Source of the DNA: Limosilactobacillus pontis
GTDB taxonomy: Bacteria > Bacillota > Bacilli > Lactobacillales > Lactobacillaceae
Assembly (NCBI RefSeq): GCF_002940945.1
Contig: NZ_PNFV01000003.1
Location: 159,266 to 223,265, forward strand
Length of the DNA stretch: 64,000 nt
Direction of reading: 5' to 3'
The notes below the pieces were generated by a model. It was not told where the DNA came from, ran no database searches, and worked only from the letters and a program-made list of their open reading frames with translations. Of the stretch, positions 45,243 to 55,168 are shown in pieces (position 1 is the stretch's first letter; each line of letters starts with the position of its first letter). The translations under genes were made by a program, and so were the position numbers.

Positions 45243-46715
45243 TTACTCCTTATGGCCGAGTGTCTTAACGTATTCATGAATATGGTGAATCATCGCCAGC
45301 TTGTTGTCATAGCATTTCTGGGAGAGGTCGACTGGGTAGACCTCAGGATTGAGATCACGCTTGTATTCATCCCAAAGAGCATCCAGGCTGGCCGTCCGGT
45401 GGTCACGAATCTCGTCGAGGGTCGGCTCATCATAAACAAACTTGCCATCCTTCCAAATATCCTTGAGCATCGGCCGGGCAATAAAGTCACTGACGTCTTT
45501 CTGCTGTAAGGGGAAGTTTGGATTAAACATATTCAGCGAGTCTTCTGTACGCGGATCCTCGTCGACCAGCGTGATGTAGTCCCCTTCGCTCTTACCGTCA
45601 ATCCGATCGTTGATCCGCCAAACCTGCTTCTTGCCCGGCGTTGACATCTTAGTCACATTGTTCGACAGCTTGATCGTGTCAACCAGCTGGCCATTATCGT
45701 CCTCAACGGCCACCAGTTTGTAGACCGCACCCAGGGTCGGCTGGTCATAGGCGGTGATCAATTTGGTCCCAATCCCCCAGACGTCAATCTTGGCACCCTG
45801 CATTTTCAGGTTCTGGATAGTCTTCTCGTCAAGACCATTGGATGCAAAGATCTTTGCATCCGGGAAGCCGGCCTCATCCAGCATCGTCCGGACTCGTTTG
45901 GATAGGGAGGCTAAGTCCCCACTATCGATTCGAACCCCGATGAAGTTGATCTTATCACCAAATTCCTTGGCCACCTGGATGGCAGTTGGCACCCCACTCT
46001 TCAAAGTATCGAAGGTATCGACGAGAAAGACACAGTCGCGGTGAGTCTGCGCATAGGCCTTAAAGGCGTCATAGTCGTTCCGGTAGGCCTGAACGAGGGC
46101 GTGGGCATGCGTTCCGGAAATTGGAATTCCAAAAAGCTTGCCGGCCCGAACGTTACTGGTGGCGTTAAAGCCGCCGATGTATGCTGCTCGCGTTCCCCAG
46201 ATTGAGGCATCAAACTCCTGGGCCCGCCGCGAGCCAAATTCCATCACGCTCTGGTCGCCAACGATTGACTTAATCCGTGACGCCTTCGTAGCCACCATAA
46301 TCTGGTAATTAAGGATGTTCAGAACCGCAGTTTCAATTAGCTGTCCCTCAATGATTGGGGCATCAACTTGAAAAATCGGCTCATGGTTGAAGACAAGATC
46401 CCCCTCCTCAAAACTGCGGATCGAACCGGTAAACCGGAAGTTACGCAGGTATTCCAGGAAGTCGTCATCGTATTGGTCGGTTGACTTAAGGTAGTCAATA
46501 TCGCTGTCAGTAAAGTGGAGCTGCTTGACGTAACGAATGATATGGTCAAGCCCGGCAAAGACCGCATAGCCATTCTGAAACGGCATCTTTCGGAAAAAGG
46601 CCTCAAAGACGGCACGCCGATTGCCAAGCCCCTGCTTCCAGTACGTCTGCATCATGCTCAGCTCATAGGCATCGGTATGCAGTGCCAGACTATCATCGGG
46701 ATAATTGAATTTCAT
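45243..46715 (-). CDS. pncB: Nicotinate phosphoribosyltransferase
   Basis: First step of nicotinate salvage (Preiss-Handler). The 490 residues show [15 protein letters not shown] at the N-terminus, the phosphate-binding [14 protein letters not shown] and the [11 protein letters not shown] segment; the C-terminus carries the PncB extension. ATG at 46715 is preferred (GAGAGGATC upstream), not the ATG at 46733. A GntR regulator gene lies 51 bp upstream. Lactobacilli commonly cannot make NAD de novo and depend on this pathway. Confidence 0.95.
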   Translation of the reverse strand: MKFNYPDDSLALHTDAYELSMMQTYWKQGLGNRRAVFEAFFRKMPFQNGYAVFAGLDHIIRYVKQLHFTDSDIDYLKSTDQYDDDFLEYLRNFRFTGSIRSFEEGDLVFNHEPIFQVDAPIIEGQLIETAVLNILNYQIMVATKASRIKSIVGDQSVMEFGSRRAQEFDASIWGTRAAYIGGFNATSNVRAGKLFGIPISGTHAHALVQAYRNDYDAFKAYAQTHRDCVFLVDTFDTLKSGVPTAIQVAKEFGDKINFIGVRIDSGDLASLSKRVRTMLDEAGFPDAKIFASNGLDEKTIQNLKMQGAKIDVWGIGTKLITAYDQPTLGAVYKLVAVEDDNGQLVDTIKLSNNVTKMSTPGKKQVWRINDRIDGKSEGDYITLVDEDPRTEDSLNMFNPNFPLQQKDVSDFIARPMLKDIWKDGKFVYDEPTLDEIRDHRTASLDALWDEYKRDLNPEVYPVDLSQKCYDNKLAMIHHIHEYVKTLGHKE

Positions 46716-46766
46716 GAATATTGATCCTCTCAAAATAAATAATATCGTTATTGTAGCACGAAATGC

Positions 46767-47468
46767 CTACTTCTCCAGGATAAACTCGAACCGTGAACCA
46801 ACGTACTGAGTATGAACGTACTCAAACGGTCTTCCATCCTGTAAGTAGGACAGCTGAGTCATCCGCAACAGGGCATCTCCCCGTTTGATCTGCAGATAGG
46901 TGGCAATCTTCTCAGTGGCCGTGGTGGCCGAGACTGCCTGGGTAGCATGGCCCGGGTAGAGATGGGCCTTCTCCTCCAGGGTCCGGTAGAAAGAGGTGGT
47001 AATCTCATTCTTGCTGAAATGCTCGACCAGCTTAGCCGGAACGGTTGCAATCTCATAGCAGAGCGGAACATCATTGCCGTAGCGAATTCGCTCCATCCGC
47101 AGCACCTTGGCCCCAGCCGGCAGCTGGAGCTTCTCAATTTCCGTCTGGGACGGGATAGTTAGGTGATAGGAGATCGTCTTGCTAGCGGCCCGCTTACCTG
47201 AGGCCCGCATCAGCTCGGTGAAGCTGGTTACCCCGGACATCTTCTCCTGAACCTTGCGATTAGCCACGAAAGTCCCGGAACCGACCCGACGCTCCAAGAT
47301 TCCTTCATCAACCAGAGCCTGAATAGCCTGACGCAGGGTCATCCGGCTGACATTAAAGCTAGCCGCCAGTTCCCGTTCGGCTGGGATTTTCTGGCCAACC
47401 CGCCACTTGCCGCTCTCGATGTTTTCGCGCAACTGATTATGAATCTGAATGTATACTGGTGATCCCAT
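46767..47468 (-). CDS. GntR family transcriptional regulator (HutC/UTRA type)
   Basis: A 233-residue repressor with an N-terminal winged helix (IPAERELAASFNVSRMTLRQAIQALVDEG) and a C-terminal UTRA effector domain, as in NagR/YvoA. Effector unknown. A split inverted repeat TTGGTCTA/TAGACCAA spans its own promoter (47504-47541), resembling the TGGTNTAGACCA operators of this group. Located upstream of pncB-nadE; whether it controls them or distant sugar genes is not known. Confidence 0.88.
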   Translation of the reverse strand: MGSPVYIQIHNQLRENIESGKWRVGQKIPAERELAASFNVSRMTLRQAIQALVDEGILERRVGSGTFVANRKVQEKMSGVTSFTELMRASGKRAASKTISYHLTIPSQTEIEKLQLPAGAKVLRMERIRYGNDVPLCYEIATVPAKLVEHFSKNEITTSFYRTLEEKAHLYPGHATQAVSATTATEKIATYLQIKRGDALLRMTQLSYLQDGRPFEYVHTQYVGSRFEFILEK

Positions 47469-47503
47469 TTTCTCTTCTCCTCAAGCCAAATGATTCTCAT
47501 TAC

Positions 47504-47541
47504 TTGGTCTATTTTAACACGATGTGAGTTATCTAGACCAA
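47504..47541 (-). promoter_or_regulatory. Split operator candidate upstream of the GntR gene
   Basis: Inverted half-sites TTGGTCTA (47504-47511) and TAGACCAA (47534-47541), separated by 22 nt. Halves agree with NagR/YvoA-type operators. Autoregulation is inferred. Confidence 0.45.
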
Positions 47542-47565
47542 TCAACCACTTTCCCATCCCCATGC

Positions 47566-47620
47566 AATAAAAAAAGCAAGATTTCACTACCAGGGATAAT
47601 ACCAATCGTGAAATCCTGCT
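47566..47620 (-). terminator. Terminator after racD
   Basis: Minus-strand AAGCAGGATTTCAC / GTGAAATCTTGCTT with a 20 nt loop, followed by seven T. Confidence 0.8.
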
Positions 47621-47628
47621 TAACTTTT

Positions 47629-48342
47629 CTACTTGTTTTGCCGCAGAGCCAGGCCCTTCTCCAGTGACCGATCAACGATGATCGACTGGGAGTCAGCAAC
47701 CGGGTACTGGGTCTCCGGATTCATCTCCTCGGCGTAGGACAGTTCGGTACAGCCAAGGATAACAATGTCGGCCCCCTCCTCTTCAATCATCCGCCGCACC
47801 AGCTCATGGTACTTGGCGCCATCGGAGTGCCCGCTCTCCTTGATGTCGTGATAGATGAGGTCCTCAGTCATGTCGAGGATCTCTGGAGTCGGCTTGATCT
47901 CCTCATAACCAGCGTCCGTGATGTAACGGTCATAAAGGCCAGCCGTCACCGTTCCCCGCGTCGCCAGCAGGCCAACCTTCTTAGCATCCGGCTTGATCTT
48001 CTTGATTGCGTTGACCGTCTCCTGAAGCATGTTCAAGATCGGAATATCGGTGGCCGCCTGCAGCTTGTCGAAAGCATAGTGAGCGGTATTACAGATCAAG
48101 ACGAAGAAGGCCGGTTTGAGCAGACTCTGCTGCTTAATATCTTCGATCAGGTCCAGGTTGTAGTCAGGCTGGCTGTGATCCAGGATCCAGGTAGTCCGGT
48201 CCGGCACCGTTGCGTGGTTGACCACGATGTAATTGAGGTAATCCTGATCGCGGTGGATGGGTGTCCGAGCATCAAGGATGCGAACGTAACTCTCGGTGGC
48301 CAGGGTACCCATACCACCGAGCACTGTAAAGAATTGTTTCAT
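47629..48342 (-). CDS. racD: Aspartate/glutamate racemase family protein
   Basis: A 237-residue cofactor-independent racemase. The two catalytic cysteines are in LICNTAHYAF and ILGCTELSY. The N-terminal VLGGMGTLATESYVR is typical of RacD. Substrate is probably aspartate. It lies 25 nt downstream of the AspT-like exchanger, with which it is likely cotranscribed; D-aspartate is used as a cell-wall interpeptide residue in many lactobacilli. Confidence 0.88.
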   Translation of the reverse strand: MKQFFTVLGGMGTLATESYVRILDARTPIHRDQDYLNYIVVNHATVPDRTTWILDHSQPDYNLDLIEDIKQQSLLKPAFFVLICNTAHYAFDKLQAATDIPILNMLQETVNAIKKIKPDAKKVGLLATRGTVTAGLYDRYITDAGYEEIKPTPEILDMTEDLIYHDIKESGHSDGAKYHELVRRMIEEEGADIVILGCTELSYAEEMNPETQYPVADSQSIIVDRSLEKGLALRQNK

Positions 48343-48367
48343 AATAATGTTACCTTTCTTAGTTTAA

Positions 48368-50017
48368 TCATGACAAAAGGGCCACAAAAATTGGTCCCAG
48401 CAGGGTAATTCCGATATTGCCGACAACAAAGGCCGGGGTGAAAGCGGCAGCATAGTATGCACCACCCTCGGGACCCGCCTTCTGCGAGATCTCGCTCATA
48501 GCGGCCGCAATCGTGCCCGAACCGGTCAACGCCCCCAGTAAGGCCAGGGGTTCCATCCGCAACACATACCGGCCAAACAACAGGGTTAGCAGGTGCGGAA
48601 CAATCGAAATCACGGCACCGACGATCAGGACCCCGAAGCCGAGACTCTTGATCGCTCCGGTAAATGCCTGGGCTGATTGTAAACCAACTGTCCCCACGAA
48701 AAGGGTTAGACCGAAGCTCTGCAGGAAGGTGGTTACAGTCTCTGGAATGGACTTATAGTCACGATGCCGGTCGATCCAGGAACTCAAGACCAATCCCATG
48801 ATCAGCGCCGCGGTCCCGTTTCCCAATTGCAAGGGAATACCATTTAATTTTAAGCCGATAATCCCCAAAAGGGAAGCCCCACCGATGCCCAAGGAAAACA
48901 AAACATAGTTGATCGCCTGGTCGGTCGTCGCCCAACGGCCAAGCTGGTGAAGAATCTTGGCTGTTCGCGAGGTGTTCCCGGTCAGTGAAATCACGTCCCC
49001 GGGGTGGAGCTGGTTAATCAGCTGCTCATTACCGGTGATCGGGTCCTGAATATTAATGAATACACCGTGCTGACGCAGGATTGCCAGCTGAACTGGCTTG
49101 AAGTGCTTGCCAAGAACGAATTTACGTTCCTGGGGTGCGTTGGTCGGCGTCAGGACTTCCTTGATCCCCCGGACTTGGTGAAGGCGATCAAAGTAGACCG
49201 CATAGCCAATCACGGTCACCAGGTCACCTGGTTTGATTTGGTATTCAAGGTGGTCAGTCATCTTGTGGCCATGAAAGACCGCCAGGGCAATGATGTGGTA
49301 GTGGGTCCACTTGTTGAACTCGGCAATCGTCTTCCCCACTAGCGGGGAGTCAACAGCAATCTGGTAGGTCCGCCGCCATGTTGGGTTTGGGTTCTTAGCA
49401 TGAAAATGATACTTGCGCGCCATCTGCGGCCCTTGCTGCTCAATGGTGATCCCCATTATCTTAGGTGCCAGGTCCCGCAGGAAGATGATTACCCCCAGAG
49501 TTCCAAAGACGTAGGTCAAGGCATAAGCAACTGGTAGCTGAGCCTCATAGGTTGTCTTAACAGCATGACTAACCGGCAGTGCGCCGATCGTCTGCAGGGA
49601 ACTGGCCACAGTAGCTGACTGGGTCAGCGAACCAGAGATAACCCCAGCCGCAATTCCCGGTCCGATATGGCAGGCTGCAAACAGCCCCCAACCGACCAGA
49701 AAGGCCGTCACCATCCAGAAAAGGCTGGCGATAACGATCCGTACGCCAAATAGACGCAGACTGACCAGCAGCTGGGGCCCGATCCGGTAGCCGACGGAGA
49801 ACATAAAGGCACCGAAGAAAATCGTTCCTAACATCTCGTTACGGGGAAAGGCGCCAATCTGGCCAACGATCAAGGTCACGATTAGTGTCCCCACCGTCGC
49901 CCCAATATTAAACTTACCGCCGATCTTGTAGTTACCGATTGCAAAGCCAAGGGCCATGCAGATAAACAAGGTAAAGACTTGATTGTTCACCATGAAGTGG
50001 ACGATTGTATCCATCAT
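48368..50017 (-). CDS. AspT/AAE-family transporter (aspartate-alanine exchanger type)
   Basis: A 549-residue membrane protein with two blocks of about five helices (residues 1-190 and 350-549) flanking a cytosolic region with two TrkA-C-like domains (around residues 215-360). The repeated motifs (GSLTQSATVAS and GALTGSGTIAAA) are characteristic of the AAE family. No aspartate decarboxylase is near, so a proton-motive aspartate/alanine cycle is not supported here; aspartate supply for racD is an alternative. Confidence 0.85.
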   Translation of the reverse strand: MMDTIVHFMVNNQVFTLFICMALGFAIGNYKIGGKFNIGATVGTLIVTLIVGQIGAFPRNEMLGTIFFGAFMFSVGYRIGPQLLVSLRLFGVRIVIASLFWMVTAFLVGWGLFAACHIGPGIAAGVISGSLTQSATVASSLQTIGALPVSHAVKTTYEAQLPVAYALTYVFGTLGVIIFLRDLAPKIMGITIEQQGPQMARKYHFHAKNPNPTWRRTYQIAVDSPLVGKTIAEFNKWTHYHIIALAVFHGHKMTDHLEYQIKPGDLVTVIGYAVYFDRLHQVRGIKEVLTPTNAPQERKFVLGKHFKPVQLAILRQHGVFINIQDPITGNEQLINQLHPGDVISLTGNTSRTAKILHQLGRWATTDQAINYVLFSLGIGGASLLGIIGLKLNGIPLQLGNGTAALIMGLVLSSWIDRHRDYKSIPETVTTFLQSFGLTLFVGTVGLQSAQAFTGAIKSLGFGVLIVGAVISIVPHLLTLLFGRYVLRMEPLALLGALTGSGTIAAAMSEISQKAGPEGGAYYAAAFTPAFVVGNIGITLLGPIFVALLS

Positions 50018-50153
50018 TAATTATCTCTTTTACACTTTCTTTTTAATCCAGTCACATTATCACATTGATGGTAAGCTAATTCAATCAAATCACCACTTTA
50101 AAACCGAATATGAGACAACCCTCATAATGAGGATCATCTCATTTGAAATCGTC

Positions 50154-51554
50154 TTATTTTTCTGCAAGGTTCAATCGCTGCTGCCAGCGGTAGTTAACAA
50201 TGATGGCAACCACCACAACCACAGCAAGGCCGGTCAGCAGGAGATAGTCCAGCCGCCCACCAATGAAGGTCCGCTGAGCTAGGCTACCGGTGCCACTCTG
50301 CTGAGTTAGGGCGATCACCGCGGCTAATAACCCCGTCCCCAGGGAACCGGCAAACTGCTGAACCATGTTAAAGATTGAATTAACATCGGAGCTGTTGCGC
50401 TGGTCAACCAGGACTGAGGCATTGGAGATTGTATTCCCAAAGGCGAAGTTGAATCCAGCCCGCAGGACAAGGAAGAAGAACATTAGCCACCAGGCATTTA
50501 GCTGGTGCTGGAAGACAGCAAAACAGGCCGTTCCCACCAAGAGGAGAATCCCTCCACAGGTCACCGGCTTAGCGAAGCCCTGTTCATCGGCTAATCGTCC
50601 GGCCAGCGGTGCCAGAAAGGCGCCAAGGACTGACCCGGGCAGCAAGACCAGACCAGCCACCGTAGCCGAGGTGTGAAGAACATACTGGGCGTACAGGGGA
50701 ATAACCAGGGAGATCCCGATATTAATAAACTGGAGACTGAAGTAGGTCAAAGTCGATAGACGCAACGGCTTGACCTTGAAAACGGTCAGGTCGAATAGCT
50801 GAGACTGACCATGGTTGTTGACGTAGATAAAAAGACCAAAACAGACTACCGCCACCACCATCATGATCCAAAAGGCCAGGCCAAAGCCGCCCTTCCCGAT
50901 CGTTGAACAGCCGTAAACAACGGCAAATAAGGCCAGCGCCAAGGCGATCAGACTCCCATAGCTGAAGGGACGGTCGTTGCCGAAGGGCCGATTACGAATG
51001 TAGAGCTGACCGATTACCAGACTGACCAGGGCCAGGGGCAACAATAGCCAGAAAATCATCCGCCAGGAAAGGGCCTCGGAGATAAATCCGCCATATGTTG
51101 GCCCCAAGGCGGGAGCAAAGGAGATCACCATCCCCGCGAACCCGGTTATCGCCCCCAGCTTCTCCCGGGGAATCTCTGTAAAAATCAGGTGAAAGAGGAT
51201 CGGCGTTGCTAGCCCGGTGGCGACTGATTGAATCAGCCGGCCGACCAGCAGCATCGGGAAGTTGACCGCTGTAGCACTCATGACGTCACCAATAATGAAG
51301 GCCGTCACCGCCGCCAAATGCAAGCTCCGAGCCGTGAACTGTCGGAGCAAATAGGCTGTCGTCCCCATTGTAATCGTCACCATCAACAGGTAGCCGGTGG
51401 TGATCCACTGCACGACATCCAGTGAGACGTGAAACAGGTTGGCTAACTCTGGATAGGTTACGTTCATCGAAGTCTCGTTAAGAATCCCGATAAAGGTCAT
51501 CAGGGCCAAGGCCCCCAGAGCAGGATAGATATGTTTTGGTTGTGTTTGCTGCAC
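50154..51554 (-). CDS. MFS transporter, DHA2 (EmrB/QacA) type
   Basis: A 466-residue drug-type major facilitator with 12-14 membrane helices; N-terminal NETSMNVTYPELANLF motif C region and the VGRLIQSVATGLATPILF segment are typical. The protein starts at a GTG (51554), preceded by AAGGAGGAG; the ATG further upstream has none. Drug or metabolite efflux, substrate unknown. No dedicated TetR/MarR regulator is adjacent. Confidence 0.88.
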   Translation of the reverse strand: MQQTQPKHIYPALGALALMTFIGILNETSMNVTYPELANLFHVSLDVVQWITTGYLLMVTITMGTTAYLLRQFTARSLHLAAVTAFIIGDVMSATAVNFPMLLVGRLIQSVATGLATPILFHLIFTEIPREKLGAITGFAGMVISFAPALGPTYGGFISEALSWRMIFWLLLPLALVSLVIGQLYIRNRPFGNDRPFSYGSLIALALALFAVVYGCSTIGKGGFGLAFWIMMVVAVVCFGLFIYVNNHGQSQLFDLTVFKVKPLRLSTLTYFSLQFINIGISLVIPLYAQYVLHTSATVAGLVLLPGSVLGAFLAPLAGRLADEQGFAKPVTCGGILLLVGTACFAVFQHQLNAWWLMFFFLVLRAGFNFAFGNTISNASVLVDQRNSSDVNSIFNMVQQFAGSLGTGLLAAVIALTQQSGTGSLAQRTFIGGRLDYLLLTGLAVVVVVAIIVNYRWQQRLNLAEK

Positions 51555-51581
51555 AGCAACTCCTCCTTCATGATTGCAAAT

Positions 51582-51623
51582 TAAAACGGGGGCTCTGGTG
51601 ATTTGCTCCACCACAGCACCCGT
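51582..51623 (-). terminator. Terminator of the unknown gene at 51691
   Basis: Long minus-strand hairpin ACGGGTGCTGTGGTG / CACCAGAGCCCCCGT with two mismatches, followed by TTTTAATTT. Confidence 0.7.
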
Positions 51624-51690
51624 TTGCCATTGATCTAATTATTGAACGGCTCAATTATACCAAAGGTCAGTTCAAAATGCATACGGAATT

Positions 51691-52335
51691 TTAGGACTTT
51701 GCCAGCGTTTGCAGCCATTCTTGGGTCCCTGCATCCAGACTAGTATCAACCGTGAACGGAAATGGCGCTAACAGGGCCCGGACCTTGTCCCAGTCAATCA
51801 CCCCACCCGCGTAGATGCTGGCAACCAGTAACTGGGATGTCTGCTTACGCATGGTTGCTGGAATATCGGGTTGCTTCAGGAAGGTAATTGCCGCCGCCTT
51901 TTCTGCCAGTAGCTTGGCCACCTGCTGGGTCAGCTCGGCTGTCGTCATCGTTGTGGTCACATAGCAACGTGTCGCCAGTGGGACCGCTGGCAGCTCCTTT
52001 TTCAAGAAGTCCTGTAACAGGGTCCACTGAGGTAACAGCTGCATGTAGAACTGCCAGGGAGCCCGATGGTTAATATCGGCCAAAAGGTCCGGTACCAGGG
52101 TCGCCAAATCGCCACTAGCCGCGACAAGCTGGTCGCTGACTTCGATCAAAAAGCGCTGAACCGTCTCCTGAGCAGCCCGCGGGACCCGTTTCTTGGCGGT
52201 CAAGCCAAAACGGACCAGGAGGAAGTCGGTCAGCTGATCGCCTGCGATCGTCTGTCCCTGCTGGTGGCGACGCACCTTGAAGTTATTAACCCGTTTGCGC
52301 CGGGCTGACTTGGCAAACTGTCCCTGTTTTGGCAT
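51691..52335 (-). CDS. Unrecognised basic protein
   Basis: Family not recognised. The 214-residue soluble protein has a strongly basic N-terminus (FAKSARRKRVNNFKVRRHQ), a Leu-rich helical middle and no membrane segment or cysteine cluster. ATG at 52335 follows GAGGGGAG; the ATG at 52389 precedes that site. It lies 72 bp downstream of the MMPL gene, with a terminator between (52362-52401). Possibly nucleic-acid binding from its charge; this is a guess. Confidence 0.7.
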   Translation of the reverse strand: MPKQGQFAKSARRKRVNNFKVRRHQQGQTIAGDQLTDFLLVRFGLTAKKRVPRAAQETVQRFLIEVSDQLVAASGDLATLVPDLLADINHRAPWQFYMQLLPQWTLLQDFLKKELPAVPLATRCYVTTTMTTAELTQQVAKLLAEKAAAITFLKQPDIPATMRKQTSQLLVASIYAGGVIDWDKVRALLAPFPFTVDTSLDAGTQEWLQTLAKS

Positions 52336-52361
52336 AAAAATTACTCCCCTCGCCAATGATA

Positions 52362-52401
52362 AATAAAAGTTCCTAAGACATGATAGCACATCTCAGGAAC
52401 T
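52362..52401 (-). terminator. Terminator after the MMPL gene
   Basis: Minus-strand AGTTCCTGAGA / TCTTAGGAACT with an 11 nt loop, followed by TTTTATTT. Confidence 0.75.
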
Positions 52402-52407
52402 CAAGTT

Positions 52408-54879
52408 TTAATGATTCAATTGCTTCTTTCGGTTCCCCTCATCGTCACGGAAGGTTGACTTGAGCGGGTAGGTCAGGTGAATCGTCGCCGGAACAACCAG
52501 CGGAATAATGATCACCAGGATAATCAGCCCGCAGATAACGGTCATCGCCACCTCAATTAGGGTTGGGATCGCCGACGGAATCAGCGCTGCAAAGGTCCCG
52601 CTCAAGATGATTGCCGCGGAGATAACCACGGTACCGATCTCCTTGGCCGCCCGAACGATTCGCTCGGTTGGCAGGTACTTATTCTGGTCAATGTTGCGAT
52701 AGCGCATAACCAGGAAGATGCTGTAGTCGACCCCAAGGGCCAGCAGCATGATAAAGCTGAAGAACGGTGTGTTCCAGGTCAAGAGTGGCCGTCCCAGGAA
52801 GACCCGGGTCAGCAGATGGGTAATCGACAGGGCTGCCATGTAGGCAGAAACCAAGGTCCCCAGGATGTAAACCGGCTGGAGCAGCGACCGGGTGATCAAG
52901 ATCAATGCCAACCCGATTCCGATAACCATGATGGCAGCAGTCCGGATGAAATCACCACCCGCTACACGCTTTGTGTCCGTGATCTTTGAAGACTGGCCGC
53001 CCACGACCACGGTGCCGTGACGCAGGGCTGTCCCCTTCAGACTGTAGCGAACCAGGTCGGTGATCTGCGGAATCTCCCGTGTCGCCCGGGCCCCGCTCGG
53101 GTTGGAATCGAGGACGATCGTAATCTTAGCTATCTTTTTATCGGCGGACAGGTAGTTGTTGATGGACTGCTGGAACTCAGGATTACGTAACTGATTACTT
53201 GGAATGTAGAAGGTCTTGGCCGCAGTTGAATTCTGCAGACCAGTCAAGTAATCACCACCTTGACTGAGGCCGGCACTCATCTTATCGACCCCCTGCATCA
53301 TCTGCATTCCACTCTGTTGTTGGGCAGCTAGTTGGGCCGGACTGGCGCCGGATTGGACCGCTTGAGCTGCTGCAGCGCTCTCCTGACTCTGCATTCCTTG
53401 AGATAGCTGACCAATACTAGACTGGGCGGTCCCAAGCTGGCCAGTAATCTGTTTCAACTGGTTATTAACGTAGAGTTCATCAACTTTGGAACCAGCCGGC
53501 TGGGTCACAGAGGCCACCGTCTTGACACCGGCACTCTTCTTCAACTGGTTGGTGACCCGGTCAATCAGCATCAGATCGCGCTCATTATCGAGCCGGTGGT
53601 TGGCCTTGATATAAACAGTCGTTGGTTCCGCCGTCCCCTTGGAGAAGTGGTCTTCCACAACCAGCAGTCCCTTTTTGGATGGCACGGTGTTGCTAATCTC
53701 ATCAGCATCATCGTAATTCAGGTGATTGCGGTAGGACAACCCAATCGGGAGAATAATCGCGAAAACCACTATCAGGGTGATGATCGGATGCAGGACTGAA
53801 TTCTGAGCCATTCGGTGCCAGGGTTTACTGGTTGACTCGCCGGTAAACTTCTTGTCTGGCCAGAACATCTTCTTGCCGAACGTGGCCATAAAGAACGGGT
53901 TTAGCGTCAGCAGCAAAATCAGCAAGACAGCCACCCCAACGGCCACCCCAACAGCGGACTGGTAGACCGAGAACTTGGCTAAAGCCAGCGAAGTGAACCC
54001 GATCAGAATTGAGGAGCCGGAGTAAAGAATCGTCCGACCGGCCTTGTGCAAAGCATCATTGGCCGCGGTCCACTTATCCATTCCCTGCCCAAGATTCTCC
54101 TTGAACTTGTTATACATCAGGATATTGTAGTCAGTCCCGATCCCAAAGAGAACGATCACCATGAAGACCTGGGTGAAGTTGGAAAATGGAAAATTAAAAT
54201 GCTTAACCAGGTTCGTCACGATACTAAACGAGGTAATGAAGGCCACTCCGACATTTAGCAGAGAAATCAACGGAGTGAACGGTGAACGAAAGACTAGGAG
54301 CAAGACGACAAAGATGAAGATCACCGAGATAACCTCGGTCTTCTTAATCCCTTCCTGGACCGCCCCGGAGAAATCATCGTTTAGGATATCGGCCCCCGTG
54401 ATGTAAGTCTTAACACCGTTAGTCTTGGCCGCGTGAGACAGCTGGTGGTTGATATAACGCAGGGTCCCGTGGTCCTTAGACACATTCAGCTGGGCAATCT
54501 CAGTGGTCTTATCTTTGGAGATCAGCTGCTTGCGGGTTGCCGCATTGTCGTTAGGACCGGTGATCGCCTTGATCCCGTACTTACTGCTGTGCTTGTCCAA
54601 ATGATTAATCGTCTCCTGAACGTTGGCCTTATCCCGTGCGGACATTGCCTGGTTGCCATTGTTAAACACCGCCACCACCTGATAGGTGTTGTTCTGGTGG
54701 TGTCCCCAGTGCTTATTCTGCAAAGCACTGGCCACCTGACTCTGAGCACTCTTTGGCAGGTTGATTGCGGAGTGGTCGCGAGTCAGCTGGTTAACGTTTG
54801 GCAGGGCGACGATGGCCACCAGCGTGATCACGATCCAGGCAATCAACGCTAATACATGATTGTGAATCAGTCGCTTCAA
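52408..54879 (-). CDS. MMPL/RND family transporter
   Basis: An 823-residue membrane protein of the RND/MMPL type with about twelve helices in two blocks; characteristic loops such as FGIGTDYNILMYNKFKE and LGVDYSIFLVMRYR contain the conserved acidic and Tyr residues in helices 4 and 10. A soluble loop with a Gln/Ser/Ala-rich coiled segment (residues about 470-540) is present. The start is TTG at 54879 (preceded by AGAGAGGGA), giving MKRLIHNHVLALIAW. Probably exports lipid- or peptide-like substrates. Confidence 0.88.
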   Translation of the reverse strand: MKRLIHNHVLALIAWIVITLVAIVALPNVNQLTRDHSAINLPKSAQSQVASALQNKHWGHHQNNTYQVVAVFNNGNQAMSARDKANVQETINHLDKHSSKYGIKAITGPNDNAATRKQLISKDKTTEIAQLNVSKDHGTLRYINHQLSHAAKTNGVKTYITGADILNDDFSGAVQEGIKKTEVISVIFIFVVLLLVFRSPFTPLISLLNVGVAFITSFSIVTNLVKHFNFPFSNFTQVFMVIVLFGIGTDYNILMYNKFKENLGQGMDKWTAANDALHKAGRTILYSGSSILIGFTSLALAKFSVYQSAVGVAVGVAVLLILLLTLNPFFMATFGKKMFWPDKKFTGESTSKPWHRMAQNSVLHPIITLIVVFAIILPIGLSYRNHLNYDDADEISNTVPSKKGLLVVEDHFSKGTAEPTTVYIKANHRLDNERDLMLIDRVTNQLKKSAGVKTVASVTQPAGSKVDELYVNNQLKQITGQLGTAQSSIGQLSQGMQSQESAAAAQAVQSGASPAQLAAQQQSGMQMMQGVDKMSAGLSQGGDYLTGLQNSTAAKTFYIPSNQLRNPEFQQSINNYLSADKKIAKITIVLDSNPSGARATREIPQITDLVRYSLKGTALRHGTVVVGGQSSKITDTKRVAGGDFIRTAAIMVIGIGLALILITRSLLQPVYILGTLVSAYMAALSITHLLTRVFLGRPLLTWNTPFFSFIMLLALGVDYSIFLVMRYRNIDQNKYLPTERIVRAAKEIGTVVISAAIILSGTFAALIPSAIPTLIEVAMTVICGLIILVIIIPLVVPATIHLTYPLKSTFRDDEGNRKKQLNH

Positions 54880-55088
54880 AATAACAAATCCCTCTCTCTT
54901 ATCATTTATCAGCCAATCCTGCCAAGATTGGCTAATTTTTGACAGTATGCTAAATATTGTAAGGCTTGCTACAAAATTCATTCAAGCACGCATCAGCACT
55001 TTTGTTGTATTAAGGGACATTCGACTGAAATTGCCTTTTAATGGTATAAAAAAAGACGATGGCCTGATGACCATCGTCTTTAACTCAG

Positions 55089-55160
55089 TTGGGCTAGCTG
55101 GATTCGAACCAGCGCATGACGGTACCAAAAACCGTTGCCTTACCGCTTGGCTATAGCCCA
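55089..55160 (-). tRNA. tRNA-Gln (TTG)
   Basis: 72 nt, acceptor TGGGCTA/TAGCCCA, anticodon loop TTTTGGT giving UUG, T-loop GTTCGAATC. CCA is not encoded. Confidence 0.95.
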
Positions 55161-55168
55161 ATAATAAA

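Noticed and set aside
50107..50146. Possible terminator after the MFS gene (GAGATGATCCTCATTATGAGG...)
   Set aside because: Hairpin is present but there is no T-run after it, and its placement relative to the gene end is uncertain.
54880..55088. Attachment site or phage remnant next to tRNA-Gln/Tyr
   Set aside because: No integrase, no repeated tRNA 3' end and no phage genes; the tRNA pair is simply followed by dtpT.
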